Origin: Cohnella phaseoli
Lineage (GTDB): Bacteria > Bacillota > Bacilli > Paenibacillales > Paenibacillaceae
Reading direction: 5' to 3'
Assembly: GCF_003386235.1 (NCBI RefSeq)
Contig: NZ_QRDZ01000030.1
Coordinates: 58,655 to 122,654, forward strand
Length of the DNA stretch: 64,000 nucleotides
The notes under the pieces are model-generated. The model did no database searches. It had not been told where the DNA came from and saw only the letters and a list, made by a program, of their open reading frames with translations. Made by a program: the position numbers and the translations under genes. Positions 6,812-16,228 of the stretch are shown piece by piece. Numbering within the stretch: position 1 is the stretch's first letter; the number at the start of each line of letters is the position of its first letter.

Positions 6812-7714
6812 TTAGGCAAGGGAAGTATCAAGATGCGACTTAATGGTTTTGGAGTATTCCGAGGGAGTCATCCCTACGCTCTTCTTGAAATGGCGCGAGA
6901 AGTAATGGACGCTGCTATAGCCTAAGAGGTCCGATATTTCCGTAAGATTGTATATTTCTTCTCGGATATGAGTCTTCGCATAGTCGATTCTTAAACGATT
7001 GGCATATTCGATGATTCCGATGCCTATCTCTCGCTTAAAAAGAATATTAATGTGAGTTCGCCCTACGTTAAATGCTGCGCAGAGATCGTTAAGTGTAATC
7101 TTCGTGTGAATGTTGTCTTTAATATGAGCAATAATCCGATCGCAGAATTGCGCGATTTGATTCTCCCTCGTCGAGGAGGACAGAGGAGCCGGCGGCTTCC
7201 TGTTCTTCTCTTTGCGTATGAGGAGAATGATCAGCATTTCCAGATAGATCTTGAACAATTGATCGGAGGCGAAGGGCGCGTCTTGCACTCGCGTTAAGTT
7301 TCTGCGGGATAGATCCAGCGGATTCGGGCCGAACGCATTTAAACCTTCTTTCATCAATTGGGTCAACAGGGGCCGTTCGGAATGGCCGAGTCTAAAATGC
7401 TTGAACTTGTTGAAGTATCGCATATCTTCGGAATGACAGAAGAAGGTAACGATGAATAAGTTGGGGGCGGTCGTATGTGTGCTTCGCAAACAATGAACCT
7501 CATTCGGACTGTGGAACAGAATATCCCCTTGTTGGAGAGAGTAAAGACCGGTATCCGTATCCGCCTCGACTTCCCCTTTATCCACGTAGACCATTTCCCA
7601 GAAATCATGCTTTTCGCCAGGGTAAATATGCCGATTGGATAGCTCGAAATAATAAAAGGATACAAAACTGCTGATGAGAATGTTTTCACTCGGTTTGTAC
7701 GGTTCGTGATCCAT
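6812..7714 (-). CDS. AraC-family regulator with cupin sensor domain
   Basis: A 300-residue regulator. The N-terminal cupin-like ligand domain carries GEKHDFWEMVYVDKGEVE and QQGDILFHSPNEVH, and the C-terminal double helix-turn-helix carries LCAAFNVGRTHINILFKREI and ISDLLGYSSVHYFSRHFKK, ending in MTPSEY. It is divergent from the SDR gene at 7923 and probably controls that operon in response to a sugar. The AGGAC before ATG 7714 is a modest ribosome binding site. It is a close paralogue in layout of the regulator at 41313-42209. Confidence 0.92.
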   Translation of the reverse strand: MDHEPYKPSENILISSFVSFYYFELSNRHIYPGEKHDFWEMVYVDKGEVEADTDTGLYSLQQGDILFHSPNEVHCLRSTHTTAPNLFIVTFFCHSEDMRYFNKFKHFRLGHSERPLLTQLMKEGLNAFGPNPLDLSRRNLTRVQDAPFASDQLFKIYLEMLIILLIRKEKNRKPPAPLSSSTRENQIAQFCDRIIAHIKDNIHTKITLNDLCAAFNVGRTHINILFKREIGIGIIEYANRLRIDYAKTHIREEIYNLTEISDLLGYSSVHYFSRHFKKSVGMTPSEYSKTIKSHLDTSLA

Positions 7715-7772
7715 ATGTACCGTCCTATTTTTCGGGATTAAGTTCAGCGGAATGGGATAAGATTCAAGTTTC

Positions 7773-7801
7773 TCTTAAGTATAAAGAAAACGGTCTATAA
7801 T
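7773..7801 (+). promoter_or_regulatory. Candidate promoter for the 7923 operon
   Basis: A perfect -10 hexamer TATAAT at 7796-7801 has only a poor -35 match (TCTTAA at 7773) 17 bp upstream, as expected of a promoter needing an AraC activator. Just downstream the short direct repeat AATGCAAATT / AATGCAAAAA (7799-7819) is present. Confidence 0.4.
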
Positions 7802-7922
7802 GCAAATTAGAATGCAAAAATTGAGATAGAATTGCTAAATCTAAAATTCTGAAGTCGCTGTACTATTTAACTTGTTAAGACTGAATTCGAGGAGAGCAGA
7901 TTCATAATCGGAGGGGATTTCG

Positions 7923-8684
7923 GTGCAAATCGATTTGTCCTGTCGAACGGCGCTCATAACCGGGGCGACGGGACAGTTAGGGAGAATTATGGCTCGCACA
8001 TTGGCCGATTGCGGCGCTAACTTGGTTATTCATTATCACGAGAATGAAGCCAAGGCAATAGAACTGAAAGAAGAGACGGAGAAACTCGGTATTAGGAGTG
8101 TTACGGTTCAAGCGGATATAACCGATGAACGATCCATATATCGGATGAAGGATCTGGCAGAATCGAATCTAGGGAAAGTCGATATTGTAGTGGCTAACGC
8201 GGTCATTCAATATGAATGGACGACGATCCTAAATCAATCGGCATTGGATTACGAACGTCAATTCTACTCTTGCGTCATGCAAAACGTATATTTAGCCAAG
8301 GCATTCGTACCCTCGATGATAGATCGGAAATACGGGAGAATGATCGGCATCAATACGGAGTGTTCTATGTTGAATAACGCTAATCAATCAGCATACGTTG
8401 CCGGAAAACGAGGGATGGATGGTTTATACCGAGTATTGGCGAAGGAAGTCGGGAAGCATCGGATTACCGTCAATCAAGTGGCTCCAGGGTGGACCATCAG
8501 CGATCGGGATAGAGAAGACGGAACGACGAGTCGTCCGGAGTACGAAGCGGGAGTCCCGCTTAGAAGAAGGGGAGAAGACCAAGATATCGCGAATACGGTT
8601 GCTTTCTTGGCTTCGGATCTGGCCGATTTTATTACGGGTGCTTTTATTCCCGTCTGCGGCGGAAATGTAATGCCCGCGATCTAA
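7923..8684 (+). CDS. Short-chain dehydrogenase/reductase
   Basis: A 253-residue classical SDR. It has the nucleotide-binding TGATGQLG near residue 14, VANAV in place of the usual NNAG, and the catalytic YVAGK with a serine in TECSML upstream. Such enzymes oxidise or reduce a hydroxyl or keto group with NAD(P)H. The GTG start follows GGAGGGG. It is the first gene of a plus-strand run with the TIM-barrel-like protein 25 bp downstream, so a sugar or sugar-acid substrate is likely. The VANAV change from NNAG is unusual for the FabG-like group. Confidence 0.88.
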   Translation: MQIDLSCRTALITGATGQLGRIMARTLADCGANLVIHYHENEAKAIELKEETEKLGIRSVTVQADITDERSIYRMKDLAESNLGKVDIVVANAVIQYEWTTILNQSALDYERQFYSCVMQNVYLAKAFVPSMIDRKYGRMIGINTECSMLNNANQSAYVAGKRGMDGLYRVLAKEVGKHRITVNQVAPGWTISDRDREDGTTSRPEYEAGVPLRRRGEDQDIANTVAFLASDLADFITGAFIPVCGGNVMPAI

Positions 8685-8708
8685 ACATAGAGGGGAAGAG
8701 AAGCGACA

Positions 8709-10640
8709 ATGAGCTATATGTTAAGAGCGGTCATCTTGGAGCAAACCTGGGAACGTCAGTTGCAGTCTATTATTCGACTGTGCAAGGAAGCCAACATCGA
8801 AGAAGTGCTATTAAAGGAAGTTTCATCGCACCTTCTGCCGATACCCGTACAGTTGGATAAACATCAAAGAATGGCGAACATCTATAAGCAAATGGCGGAA
8901 CAGTTTCACGCGAATCGCATCGTTTTCAGCATAAACATCATTATGCTGGTCGGGCATATGGATGCGGATCTTGGACCGGAGTACATTCTTCCCTACCAGA
9001 AATTCGTAGGGGAGGATTTACGGGAAGTCCATGCCAACTATTGCATCCTAGATGAAACTTGGCAGCAGTACGCGGCGGAAATTTGCAGAGCGTATGCGGC
9101 TACAAAACCGGATAAAATCGTTATCGACGATGATTTTCGCAGCGTCAATCATACGAGCGAATTCGGTTGCTTCTGTCCGATCCATGTGAGGAGAACGGCT
9201 GAACGATGCGGAATCGAGCTGACCGCGGAGCAGCTATTGAGAGCAGTCAGCGGTTACACCGCTGAGGATTTGCGGATAAAAGAAGCGTGGATGCAAGTTA
9301 ACTTCGAAGGGCAATTGAAGGCAGCCCGCACTCTGCGCCTGGCTGTCGAATCGGTCTGTCCGCATACGCGACTAGGCTTGATGAATTCCGGAGAACCTTC
9401 GCATTCCTTTCAAGGCAGGGAAATGGATCGGTTGCTAAGGGAATTTGCGGGGGATAAAAGGCCGTTCACCCGTCCCGCGGGCGGTAGTTATACCGATGCG
9501 GTCCATGGAGAAATGTTCCGGATTCATCAGGTCATGGCGCTAAGCAAGAGCGTCTTAGGGGAAGACATTCAAGTCGTCAGCGAGGTAGAGAACTATCCGC
9601 ATACCCGATTCGGTAAGGGGATTCGGACGACAAGGTCGCAGATGGAGCTGCATGCGCTTGCCGGCGCGGAAAATTTCACGCTCAATTTATACGACTATCT
9701 GACGACGCCATATGACCAAGAGCCCGATTACCGGCAGCTTCTTATCGAAGAGAAAGAGCGGCTGAGGATAATTCAGGAAGCAAGAAAAGGGAAAAAGATG
9801 AAGGGGTTCGGCATTCCTTGGGAGAAAGATACGGCGTTGAAACAGATCAGTAGGCGGGGGAATATCCGCGACGTGATGCCGGAGAGGGAATTCGACATTT
9901 ATTTTCCCCAATTCGGCGTTCCCGTACAATTCGTGCCGGCTCAAGGAAATTTATTGTTCGGGGATACGGCGCAGTGCTATGATGATGAGAAATTATTCGG
10001 TTTGCTCTCCGGCGGATTATTAATAGACGGACAAGCGTTAGAGCATTTGCAAGTTAGAGGCTTCGGCCGTTATCTTGGCTGCGAATTGCTAGGGAGATTA
10101 GATGGACCCACCGTGGAGAAATTCGGTACATCCGAATTTACCGGTCGGTTCGGCGGCAATATGCAAGCAACGCATTGGTTCGAGACGAAAAGGCAAGGCA
10201 AGGTTCCCTCTCTTGTGAAAGCGATGCCGGACGCTCAGGTCCTCTCTATGCTCTTGGATGAGAACCTGAATGAATTGGCTCCCGGTACCATACTGTACGA
10301 AAACGAGCTTGGCGGCCGGATTGCCGTTCTAACGGTACCCGTAACTTCGTTTCAATTTCTTCATCGCTGCCGGGCCTACATGATCGCAAAAATCGCGCAT
10401 TGGCTAATGAAAGAGGAGTCATTGCCGGTATGGATCGAAGACTGCCCGAATATCGGCCCGATCTATTACGAAGACGATAATGGCGAAGGACTACTGGGGA
10501 TTGTAAGCGGTAACATAGATAGCGTTGAGATTAAGCTGCACGCCGAGTTCAAGTTGTTTGATCTGTTCACGGGAGAAAGCTGCGAGCAATTGCGGATGGA
10601 GCCGCTGTCGGTTCGGTTCTTCCGCACAACAAAGAATTAG
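8709..10640 (+). CDS. Unclassified TIM-barrel-like protein, putative glycoside hydrolase
   Basis: A 643-residue protein without signal peptide or membrane segment. I do not recognise a named family. Features seen: the acidic cluster DKIVIDDDFRS followed by GCFCPIHVRR, a second acidic strand VVSEVENYPHTRFG, and a C-terminal part with the strand VAVLTVPV-like pattern (GGRIAVLTVPVTSFQF) that resembles the end domains of beta-galactosidases and GHL-type barrels. The central DDD and the E in SEVENYPH are where a retaining barrel enzyme would keep its acids. It sits between the SDR and a membrane-anchored binding protein, so it likely acts in the cytoplasm on an imported oligosaccharide. Function is inference. 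Confidence 0.75.
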   Translation: MSYMLRAVILEQTWERQLQSIIRLCKEANIEEVLLKEVSSHLLPIPVQLDKHQRMANIYKQMAEQFHANRIVFSINIIMLVGHMDADLGPEYILPYQKFVGEDLREVHANYCILDETWQQYAAEICRAYAATKPDKIVIDDDFRSVNHTSEFGCFCPIHVRRTAERCGIELTAEQLLRAVSGYTAEDLRIKEAWMQVNFEGQLKAARTLRLAVESVCPHTRLGLMNSGEPSHSFQGREMDRLLREFAGDKRPFTRPAGGSYTDAVHGEMFRIHQVMALSKSVLGEDIQVVSEVENYPHTRFGKGIRTTRSQMELHALAGAENFTLNLYDYLTTPYDQEPDYRQLLIEEKERLRIIQEARKGKKMKGFGIPWEKDTALKQISRRGNIRDVMPEREFDIYFPQFGVPVQFVPAQGNLLFGDTAQCYDDEKLFGLLSGGLLIDGQALEHLQVRGFGRYLGCELLGRLDGPTVEKFGTSEFTGRFGGNMQATHWFETKRQGKVPSLVKAMPDAQVLSMLLDENLNELAPGTILYENELGGRIAVLTVPVTSFQFLHRCRAYMIAKIAHWLMKEESLPVWIEDCPNIGPIYYEDDNGEGLLGIVSGNIDSVEIKLHAEFKLFDLFTGESCEQLRMEPLSVRFFRTTKN

Positions 10641-10679
10641 TTATAGAGTAAGCATCTTAAGCATATGGAGGCATAAGCG

Positions 10680-12260
10680 GTGAGAAAAGCGATATGGATT
10701 ATCCTACTATGCCTCCTTGCCGGAGGTGGCTCCGCCTTGTATGTCTGGAATACGATGAAACAATCCGAGCATGACGAAGGCGAATATTCTCTATATGAGA
10801 CGGAAAAACCGCAGATCGAACTTTCACTGTACTTCAGCGTTCCGGATCAAGCCAGGATCAGAGACGAAAGCAGGGACTTTGTTCGAAAAACGATAGAAGA
10901 GAAATTTAACGTACGGCTCAATGTCCGGTATATGGCGGCTGGCGATAATTACGACGCTCAGCTTACAGCCTTGCTTCATGCGAACAATGCGCCGGATATG
11001 TGGATCGTCAGAAACTCGGATGGCGGATCGAAGCATACGCTCGACGGCGTTCTGGCAGACATGACCGCGTACATATCGCCTCTAACAATGCCTAGATACT
11101 TTAAATATTGGGAAACCGAAAGGGAGTTAATCGGGTACCAAATCCATAATCGATTTTCTCGTGCCCCTGTCCCGTACGATAAAAATGACTATCGCAGCTA
11201 CTACATCCGTAAGGATTGGTTAGATCGACTTGGCCTGGAAGTTCCCGCGACTTACGAGCAGTATCTGGAGGTTCTGCGTGCCTTCACGTTTGGCGATCCC
11301 GACGGGAACGGACACAACGACACGTACGGCTTTTCGACTTCTGGAAACGGAACTAGGCTTTCCGCCGATTGGCCGGAATATATCAAGAACGGATTGGCGT
11401 ATCCCGCTTTTATGGAGAACAATCGGTTTGTCGATATGGAATCCGATCCGAAAATCGAGGAGGTCGTGAACGATATCGTTCGCGTGCTGGATGAAGGCGT
11501 TATTGATCCGGATTGGTTCTTAAACAAAGGCAATCAACATATCGAGAAGGCCGTAAGAGGCGAAGTCGGGATTGTTTTAGGAGAGACGGCAGACTTCGCG
11601 ATGGATGCCAATCCGCAGAGCCTTCAATCTCGCAGCAAGGCCTTTCATTCCGAGGCGAATTGGATCCCCTTCAGTCCTTTCGGCAATAAACCGTTGCGTA
11701 CGGGAATCGATCCGGGCTATCCTTTCGTCTTTGCGAAGGCAACCGCGGACAATGAACCGGAGAAGCTCGTCAGGTTGGTCGAAGTTCTGGATTGGCTAGT
11801 TGGGGAAGAGGGATTTCTGCTCACCCACTACGGTTTGGAGGGCAAACATTACGTTCGCGAAGGAAATTCCATCGCGTTGCTCGATGAGGAGCAAGAACGA
11901 GAGATCCGGCAGACAGGAGATTTTAGAAGCGTCTGGAGCTTCTTGACGCCCGAATTACCCAATGTGTTCGGGTTGCAGGTCGTGAATGCCCGCTTAACCG
12001 ATCATGACAGGCAGGTCAAAGAGTATCTCGCCGGTATGCCGGCGGAAGAAAAGCTAGGGACGGCCCTGACGCCTCCGATCGGCATCGACGAAGGATTATT
12101 CCGCGCCAAACAGGATGAATTTCAAGTCAAAATGCTCTTCTCCGAAAAGTCGGGTCGGAATTGGCCGATCTATCGTGCGCAAATTATGCATGAGTATTAC
12201 GGCGAGCAAATCTTGCGAAATTTCGAGAGTCAAGTGAGGAAGGCCCGGAAAAGCAGCTAG
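10680..12260 (+). CDS. Membrane-anchored LplA-like extracellular solute-binding protein
   Basis: The 526-residue protein starts with a hydrophobic N-terminal segment (IWIILLCLLAGGGSALYVW) that lacks a lipobox cysteine, so it is probably held by an uncleaved helix. The rest fits the large family 1 binding proteins of the LplA type: NAPDMWIVRNSDGGSK, YYIRKDWLDRLGLEVPATYE, and the DPDGNGHNDTYGF loop that looks like a calcium-binding loop. There is no permease gene beside it. It is followed 42 bp later by a transmembrane AraC regulator, so it may act as an external sugar sensor partner rather than as a transporter subunit. The start is GTG with GGAGG upstream. Confidence 0.85.
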   Translation: MRKAIWIILLCLLAGGGSALYVWNTMKQSEHDEGEYSLYETEKPQIELSLYFSVPDQARIRDESRDFVRKTIEEKFNVRLNVRYMAAGDNYDAQLTALLHANNAPDMWIVRNSDGGSKHTLDGVLADMTAYISPLTMPRYFKYWETERELIGYQIHNRFSRAPVPYDKNDYRSYYIRKDWLDRLGLEVPATYEQYLEVLRAFTFGDPDGNGHNDTYGFSTSGNGTRLSADWPEYIKNGLAYPAFMENNRFVDMESDPKIEEVVNDIVRVLDEGVIDPDWFLNKGNQHIEKAVRGEVGIVLGETADFAMDANPQSLQSRSKAFHSEANWIPFSPFGNKPLRTGIDPGYPFVFAKATADNEPEKLVRLVEVLDWLVGEEGFLLTHYGLEGKHYVREGNSIALLDEEQEREIRQTGDFRSVWSFLTPELPNVFGLQVVNARLTDHDRQVKEYLAGMPAEEKLGTALTPPIGIDEGLFRAKQDEFQVKMLFSEKSGRNWPIYRAQIMHEYYGEQILRNFESQVRKARKSS

Positions 12261-12302
12261 AAAAAAATACACAGCGATTGAGAAGACGGGAGAAGGATCT
12301 CC

Positions 12303-14432
12303 GTGAAACAAACGTGGTTTAACCGTTTATTGCTGTCCTATATCCCCGTCATATTCGTTATTGGCTTGAGTTTGCTTTTAATGACCTACTTGACGATCAA
12401 CGAAATGTCGAAAAGATCCGTTTTAAAAGCGAACCAAGCCCTTACGCATAACGTCATGAATTTGATCGACAAGACACTCGGCGGTCTGGATTCGATCATG
12501 CTTTACGAAATTCTAGGCAACGGGGAGCTTGAGCGGTTTTTCTCCGATTATCGGAATGAAGACCGGGGCTTTCGCGACATGGCGGCGGTTCACGCATTAA
12601 ATGAGCTGATGATCAATAACCCGTTGATTGATTCCGTGTATTTGTACCGCACCCCCGATCGTACCGTACTTACGCCGTCGACGCTGACTAAGCTCGAGAA
12701 ATTTTCCGACAAATCGATTCTCGGGAAGTCCGTCAACAGCAAGAAGCCGTTCAAATGGATTCCCCGCTCGATAAGCTCGGCGGCCTCGGGGACGAGCGAT
12801 AAGGCTCTGAATGTCGTCAGCTTGGCCAAGTACGCTCGATTATCGGATTACAGCCTTATGGTCGTCAATGTTCGTATGGACAATATCGTCAATATCGTTC
12901 GCGGCATCACCGATACGAACACGATGTTCGTGGACTTAGTAAATAGCGATGGTCGATTATTCGCTTCCACGGACGAGAACAGAGCGGACGGAAGCGTCGT
13001 TCGGCCAGGAGGCAAGCTGCTTGCCGAGGCTTATTCGCCAATGACGGGCTGGACGATTAGAACCGGAAATAAAAGCAATCCGATATCGGATGTCGTCTCT
13101 TCTCTTTTCTATCTATGGATGGTCCTCGGATTCCTGTTCGTGGTGGCGGGGATCGTCTGGATCATACTTATCTCTAAGAGGAACTATAAGCCTATTCAAC
13201 GGTTACTGGATGAAACTAGCCAATTGCAGGAGCAGTCCAAGGAAAATATCGCTTATCTCAAAAAGCAATTCTTTATCCATTTCCTAGAAGGGGAGTTCAA
13301 CTCGAAGAGCAAGAAGTGGATTTCCGAATTCACCCAAGGGGTGACCGGATCCTTGGTCGCCTTAGCGGAGATTGATCGGTACGACGACTTTACAAAACGT
13401 TACGAGAACGGGAACGATCAATTCCTGCTTAAGAGCGTAATCGGCTCCGTTGCAGATGAAATGTCCGCGAATCTCCCCTTCGAGATTTGGGCGGAATGGG
13501 TCGACCCGTACAGAATGGCTATCGTGGCGTTGCTCCGTCATTCGGACAAAGAAGAGCAAGCTTTTTACGATTATAACGAGGAACTGAGAAGCTGGGTTGC
13601 GGAAAATCTAGCCTTTACGGTCACGATCGGGGTCAGCCGGCAAACGGAAGGCGTAAAACGGGTGACGGAGAGCTACCAGTCTGCGATTCATGCGCTAAAT
13701 TATAAGTCTTCCTTGGGTCTGAATCGAGTTATTACGAACGATCATGTCGAATCGCAACCAAGAAGCGAGCTCTTCATTAAGCTTCAGAACATGAAGGCGA
13801 TGAGCCAGGCATTCCGGGCCGGAGACGGCGAATGGGAAGAACACTTTCGAACGCTCTACGCGAGCCTTCGGGAGACTGTCTACTCGCGCAGCGATTTGAT
13901 CGTGTTCATGAAGATGTTGATTAGTCATTTGCAGGAAGAGATTGAGGAACTGCCGGAGGAACTGCGAGCGGTTTGGAAAGAGGACCCGGAGAATCGATTG
14001 TCGGAGATAACGACCCGGAGAGAAACGTTGGAAGAAATGTACGAGGAATTTAGCCTTGTTTTGTCCGAAGCGTTTGAGCGAATGAAAGAGTTAAGGGAAA
14101 GCAAGTCCAATCATCAGCTTGTCCAGGACGTGAAACGTTTTATCGGTACCCAATACAACGATCCCGATTTCTCGCTTACCTCCCTCAGCGAGGAATTCGG
14201 AATCAACGCGAACTATATCAGCCGCTTGTTTCGGGAGGCGTTCGGCGTCAAATTCATTGAGTACGTCACGACGGTCAGAATCGAGGCGGCGATGAAGCAG
14301 TTGATCGAAACGGACGATACGATTCAGGAAATCGGACAGGCCGTCGGGTATGAACAATCCCGCACGTTCATTCGCGTATTTAAAAAGGGAACAGGGTACA
14401 CGCCGGGCGAATACAGGAAAACGAAACGGTAG
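12303..14432 (+). CDS. Transmembrane AraC-family regulator
   Basis: A 709-residue one-component regulator. It has a membrane helix at about residues 8-30, an extracellular sensor domain of Cache type to about residue 260, a second helix (YLWMVLGFLFVVAGIVWIIL), a cytoplasmic linker and a C-terminal AraC helix-turn-helix (LSEEFGINANYISRLFREAF and IGQAVGYEQSRTFIRVFKKG, ending YTPGEYR). This architecture is common in Paenibacillaceae next to sugar binding proteins and passes an outside signal straight to DNA. The neighbouring lipoprotein-like binding protein and the importer downstream are its probable partner and target. GTG start after GGAGAAGGA. Confidence 0.93.
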   Translation: MKQTWFNRLLLSYIPVIFVIGLSLLLMTYLTINEMSKRSVLKANQALTHNVMNLIDKTLGGLDSIMLYEILGNGELERFFSDYRNEDRGFRDMAAVHALNELMINNPLIDSVYLYRTPDRTVLTPSTLTKLEKFSDKSILGKSVNSKKPFKWIPRSISSAASGTSDKALNVVSLAKYARLSDYSLMVVNVRMDNIVNIVRGITDTNTMFVDLVNSDGRLFASTDENRADGSVVRPGGKLLAEAYSPMTGWTIRTGNKSNPISDVVSSLFYLWMVLGFLFVVAGIVWIILISKRNYKPIQRLLDETSQLQEQSKENIAYLKKQFFIHFLEGEFNSKSKKWISEFTQGVTGSLVALAEIDRYDDFTKRYENGNDQFLLKSVIGSVADEMSANLPFEIWAEWVDPYRMAIVALLRHSDKEEQAFYDYNEELRSWVAENLAFTVTIGVSRQTEGVKRVTESYQSAIHALNYKSSLGLNRVITNDHVESQPRSELFIKLQNMKAMSQAFRAGDGEWEEHFRTLYASLRETVYSRSDLIVFMKMLISHLQEEIEELPEELRAVWKEDPENRLSEITTRRETLEEMYEEFSLVLSEAFERMKELRESKSNHQLVQDVKRFIGTQYNDPDFSLTSLSEEFGINANYISRLFREAFGVKFIEYVTTVRIEAAMKQLIETDDTIQEIGQAVGYEQSRTFIRVFKKGTGYTPGEYRKTKR

Positions 14433-14442
14433 AACGATCTTC

Positions 14443-14482
14443 AAAAAAACGCCGAGAGCCCTAGTGTCTAGGCGTTTTTTTC
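14443..14482 (+). terminator. Rho-independent terminator
   Basis: AAAAAAACGCC pairs with GGCGTTTTTTT around a loop containing GAGAGCCCTAGTGTCTA. The symmetrical A and T runs make it usable in both directions. It separates the regulator from the importer operon. Confidence 0.85.
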
Positions 14483-14659
14483 ATTTTGTCTATCGGTATG
14501 AAATGGTCTATTCCCATGGAGATGGGCGACTGGTAACATGGCTAGCAGGACAACGGAGAGGAGTCGAAACCGAAATAAGCAAGCGAGTACAAGGCAGGAA
14601 ATGGTCAGACTAAAGGGGCAAGAAAGCAAGTTGAATGTAGACTAAGGGAGGAATTCGTT

Positions 14660-16153
14660 TTGAGAAAAACAATGAAAATCAAAGCGTCGCTTATGGTTCT
14701 GGCAGCCGCGTCGTTAACGCTGGCGGCATGCAACAACGGGAATAACGGCAATACCGGTTCGAATGCAAGCGCGGAACCTTCCGCAACCGCTTCCACGGCG
14801 GTCTCGCCTGCAGCATCCTCATCCGCCGAGTCGAATACTTATGCGGAGAACGGACTCCCCAAGGATGAGAAGGTAACCCTGAAATTCGCTTATTGGGAAA
14901 ATGCCTTCGGCAGGGAATGGATCGATTATGCGATGCAAACATTCAAAGAGAAATTTCCGAACGTTACCTTCGAGACGACGTATTCGCCTAAAATCGATAC
15001 GATTATCGGCACGAAGATCGCGGCCAACGACGACGAGGATATGTTCGATATTTTCTCCAACAATATCCCGGGCGCCAACGTGGCCGCCAGCTTGGTTGAA
15101 GCCGGGAAGCTGGAGCCACTTGAGGAGTTGTGGGGACGCATTGCATACGACGGGGACGGTAAAACGCTAAAGGATCTGGCGCAACCGGGCAGCTACGAAG
15201 CCACCTCGAAGATTAACGGCAATACGTATGCTTTTCCTAACGTACAAAGCGCGACGGGACTCTTCTACAACAAGTCTTTGTTCGAGAAGAACGGATGGAA
15301 TCAGAATCCGCAAACTTGGTCCGAATTCGTGCAATTGACCAAGGAGATTAAGGAAGACGGAATTATTCCGATTACTTTCCCAGGTATGTATCCGATCTAT
15401 TTGAATTTCAGCTTCGGAATCGCCAAATATTTCGAAATGGCGGAGAGCAAAGGGACCTTGGCCACTTTCGAGCCGGATTTCAGAGTTTACAAAGCTCCGT
15501 TCTATTCCACGCCTGAAGTATCGGAAGCCTATCAGCGCATTTACGAATTGGGTAAATTGAATGCGTTTCCAAAAGGCGTGGGTGCGCTATCTCATACACA
15601 ATCGCAAATGCAATTGCTGCAGGGACAAGCGGCGCTCGCTTCGACCGGGGATTGGGTGCAGAACGAGATGGCTGACGCCGTGCCGGAAGATTTCCGGTGG
15701 GGATTTATGATTCCTCCATTAACGGAAAATCCGGACGCGACGAAATGGTATTACGTCTCTAACGGAGCGGAAAACTTCGTGTGGGCGAACAAGCCCGAGC
15801 TGAACAAGAAATGGGCAAAAGAATTCCTCGTGTGGCTGTGGAACCTCGATATTCAACAGCGCTTGGCGGAGAAAGCAGGCGGTTTGCCGATCCGTGCCGA
15901 TTTCATGAACGACAGCGGACTTGTCGACAAGCTTCAGGAAGCACCGAAAGCGGTACTTGAATACATGAAGAAAAACAAAGTCAAGGGAGACAAAGGGCTC
16001 CGTTATGTGACCCTGAGCGATCCGAACGCCGAGCAAGCGGCGAAGTTGATAGACGAAGCCACGATCGGAATAGCTTTGGGCACGCAGGACCCGCTGCCGA
16101 AGCTGCAGGAAGCCGATGCGTTGCTGCAAAAAGCGGTGGATGCGAGCAAGTAA
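14660..16153 (+). CDS. Sugar ABC transporter substrate-binding lipoprotein
   Basis: The 497-residue product has a lipoprotein signal with lipobox LTLAAC, a Ser/Ala/Thr-rich linker of about 40 residues and a family 1 binding fold (KLKFAYWENAFG-type first strand, FDIFSNNIPG, SATGLFYNKSLFEKNGW, STGDWVQNEMAD). These bind mono- or oligosaccharides outside the membrane and deliver them to MalF/MalG-type permeases, which follow. The TTG start at 14660 is supported by AAGGGAGGAA. The ligand cannot be told from sequence; neighbours suggest a plant or cell-wall oligosaccharide. Confidence 0.93.
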   Translation: MRKTMKIKASLMVLAAASLTLAACNNGNNGNTGSNASAEPSATASTAVSPAASSSAESNTYAENGLPKDEKVTLKFAYWENAFGREWIDYAMQTFKEKFPNVTFETTYSPKIDTIIGTKIAANDDEDMFDIFSNNIPGANVAASLVEAGKLEPLEELWGRIAYDGDGKTLKDLAQPGSYEATSKINGNTYAFPNVQSATGLFYNKSLFEKNGWNQNPQTWSEFVQLTKEIKEDGIIPITFPGMYPIYLNFSFGIAKYFEMAESKGTLATFEPDFRVYKAPFYSTPEVSEAYQRIYELGKLNAFPKGVGALSHTQSQMQLLQGQAALASTGDWVQNEMADAVPEDFRWGFMIPPLTENPDATKWYYVSNGAENFVWANKPELNKKWAKEFLVWLWNLDIQQRLAEKAGGLPIRADFMNDSGLVDKLQEAPKAVLEYMKKNKVKGDKGLRYVTLSDPNAEQAAKLIDEATIGIALGTQDPLPKLQEADALLQKAVDASK

Positions 16154-16172
16154 TTTTATCTGTAATCGAATT

Positions 16173-16201
16173 CGGAGAAGGAAGCTCGGAGCTTGTCTCC
16201 G
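16173..16201 (+). terminator. Hairpin between binding-protein and permease genes
   Basis: CGGAGA..AAGCT pairs with AGCTT..TCTCCG around a three-base loop with a small internal bulge. No T-run follows, so it is more likely an mRNA-stabilising or processing hairpin than a full terminator. It would keep the binding-protein message more abundant than the permease message. Confidence 0.45.
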
Positions 16202-16228
16202 GGCTTCGGCTTGAAAGGAAGTGGCAGC

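Noticed and set aside
14483..14659. Small gene between the terminator and the lipoprotein gene
   Set aside because: The short open frame has no ribosome binding site or protein-like pattern; the stretch is most likely the leader of the importer operon.
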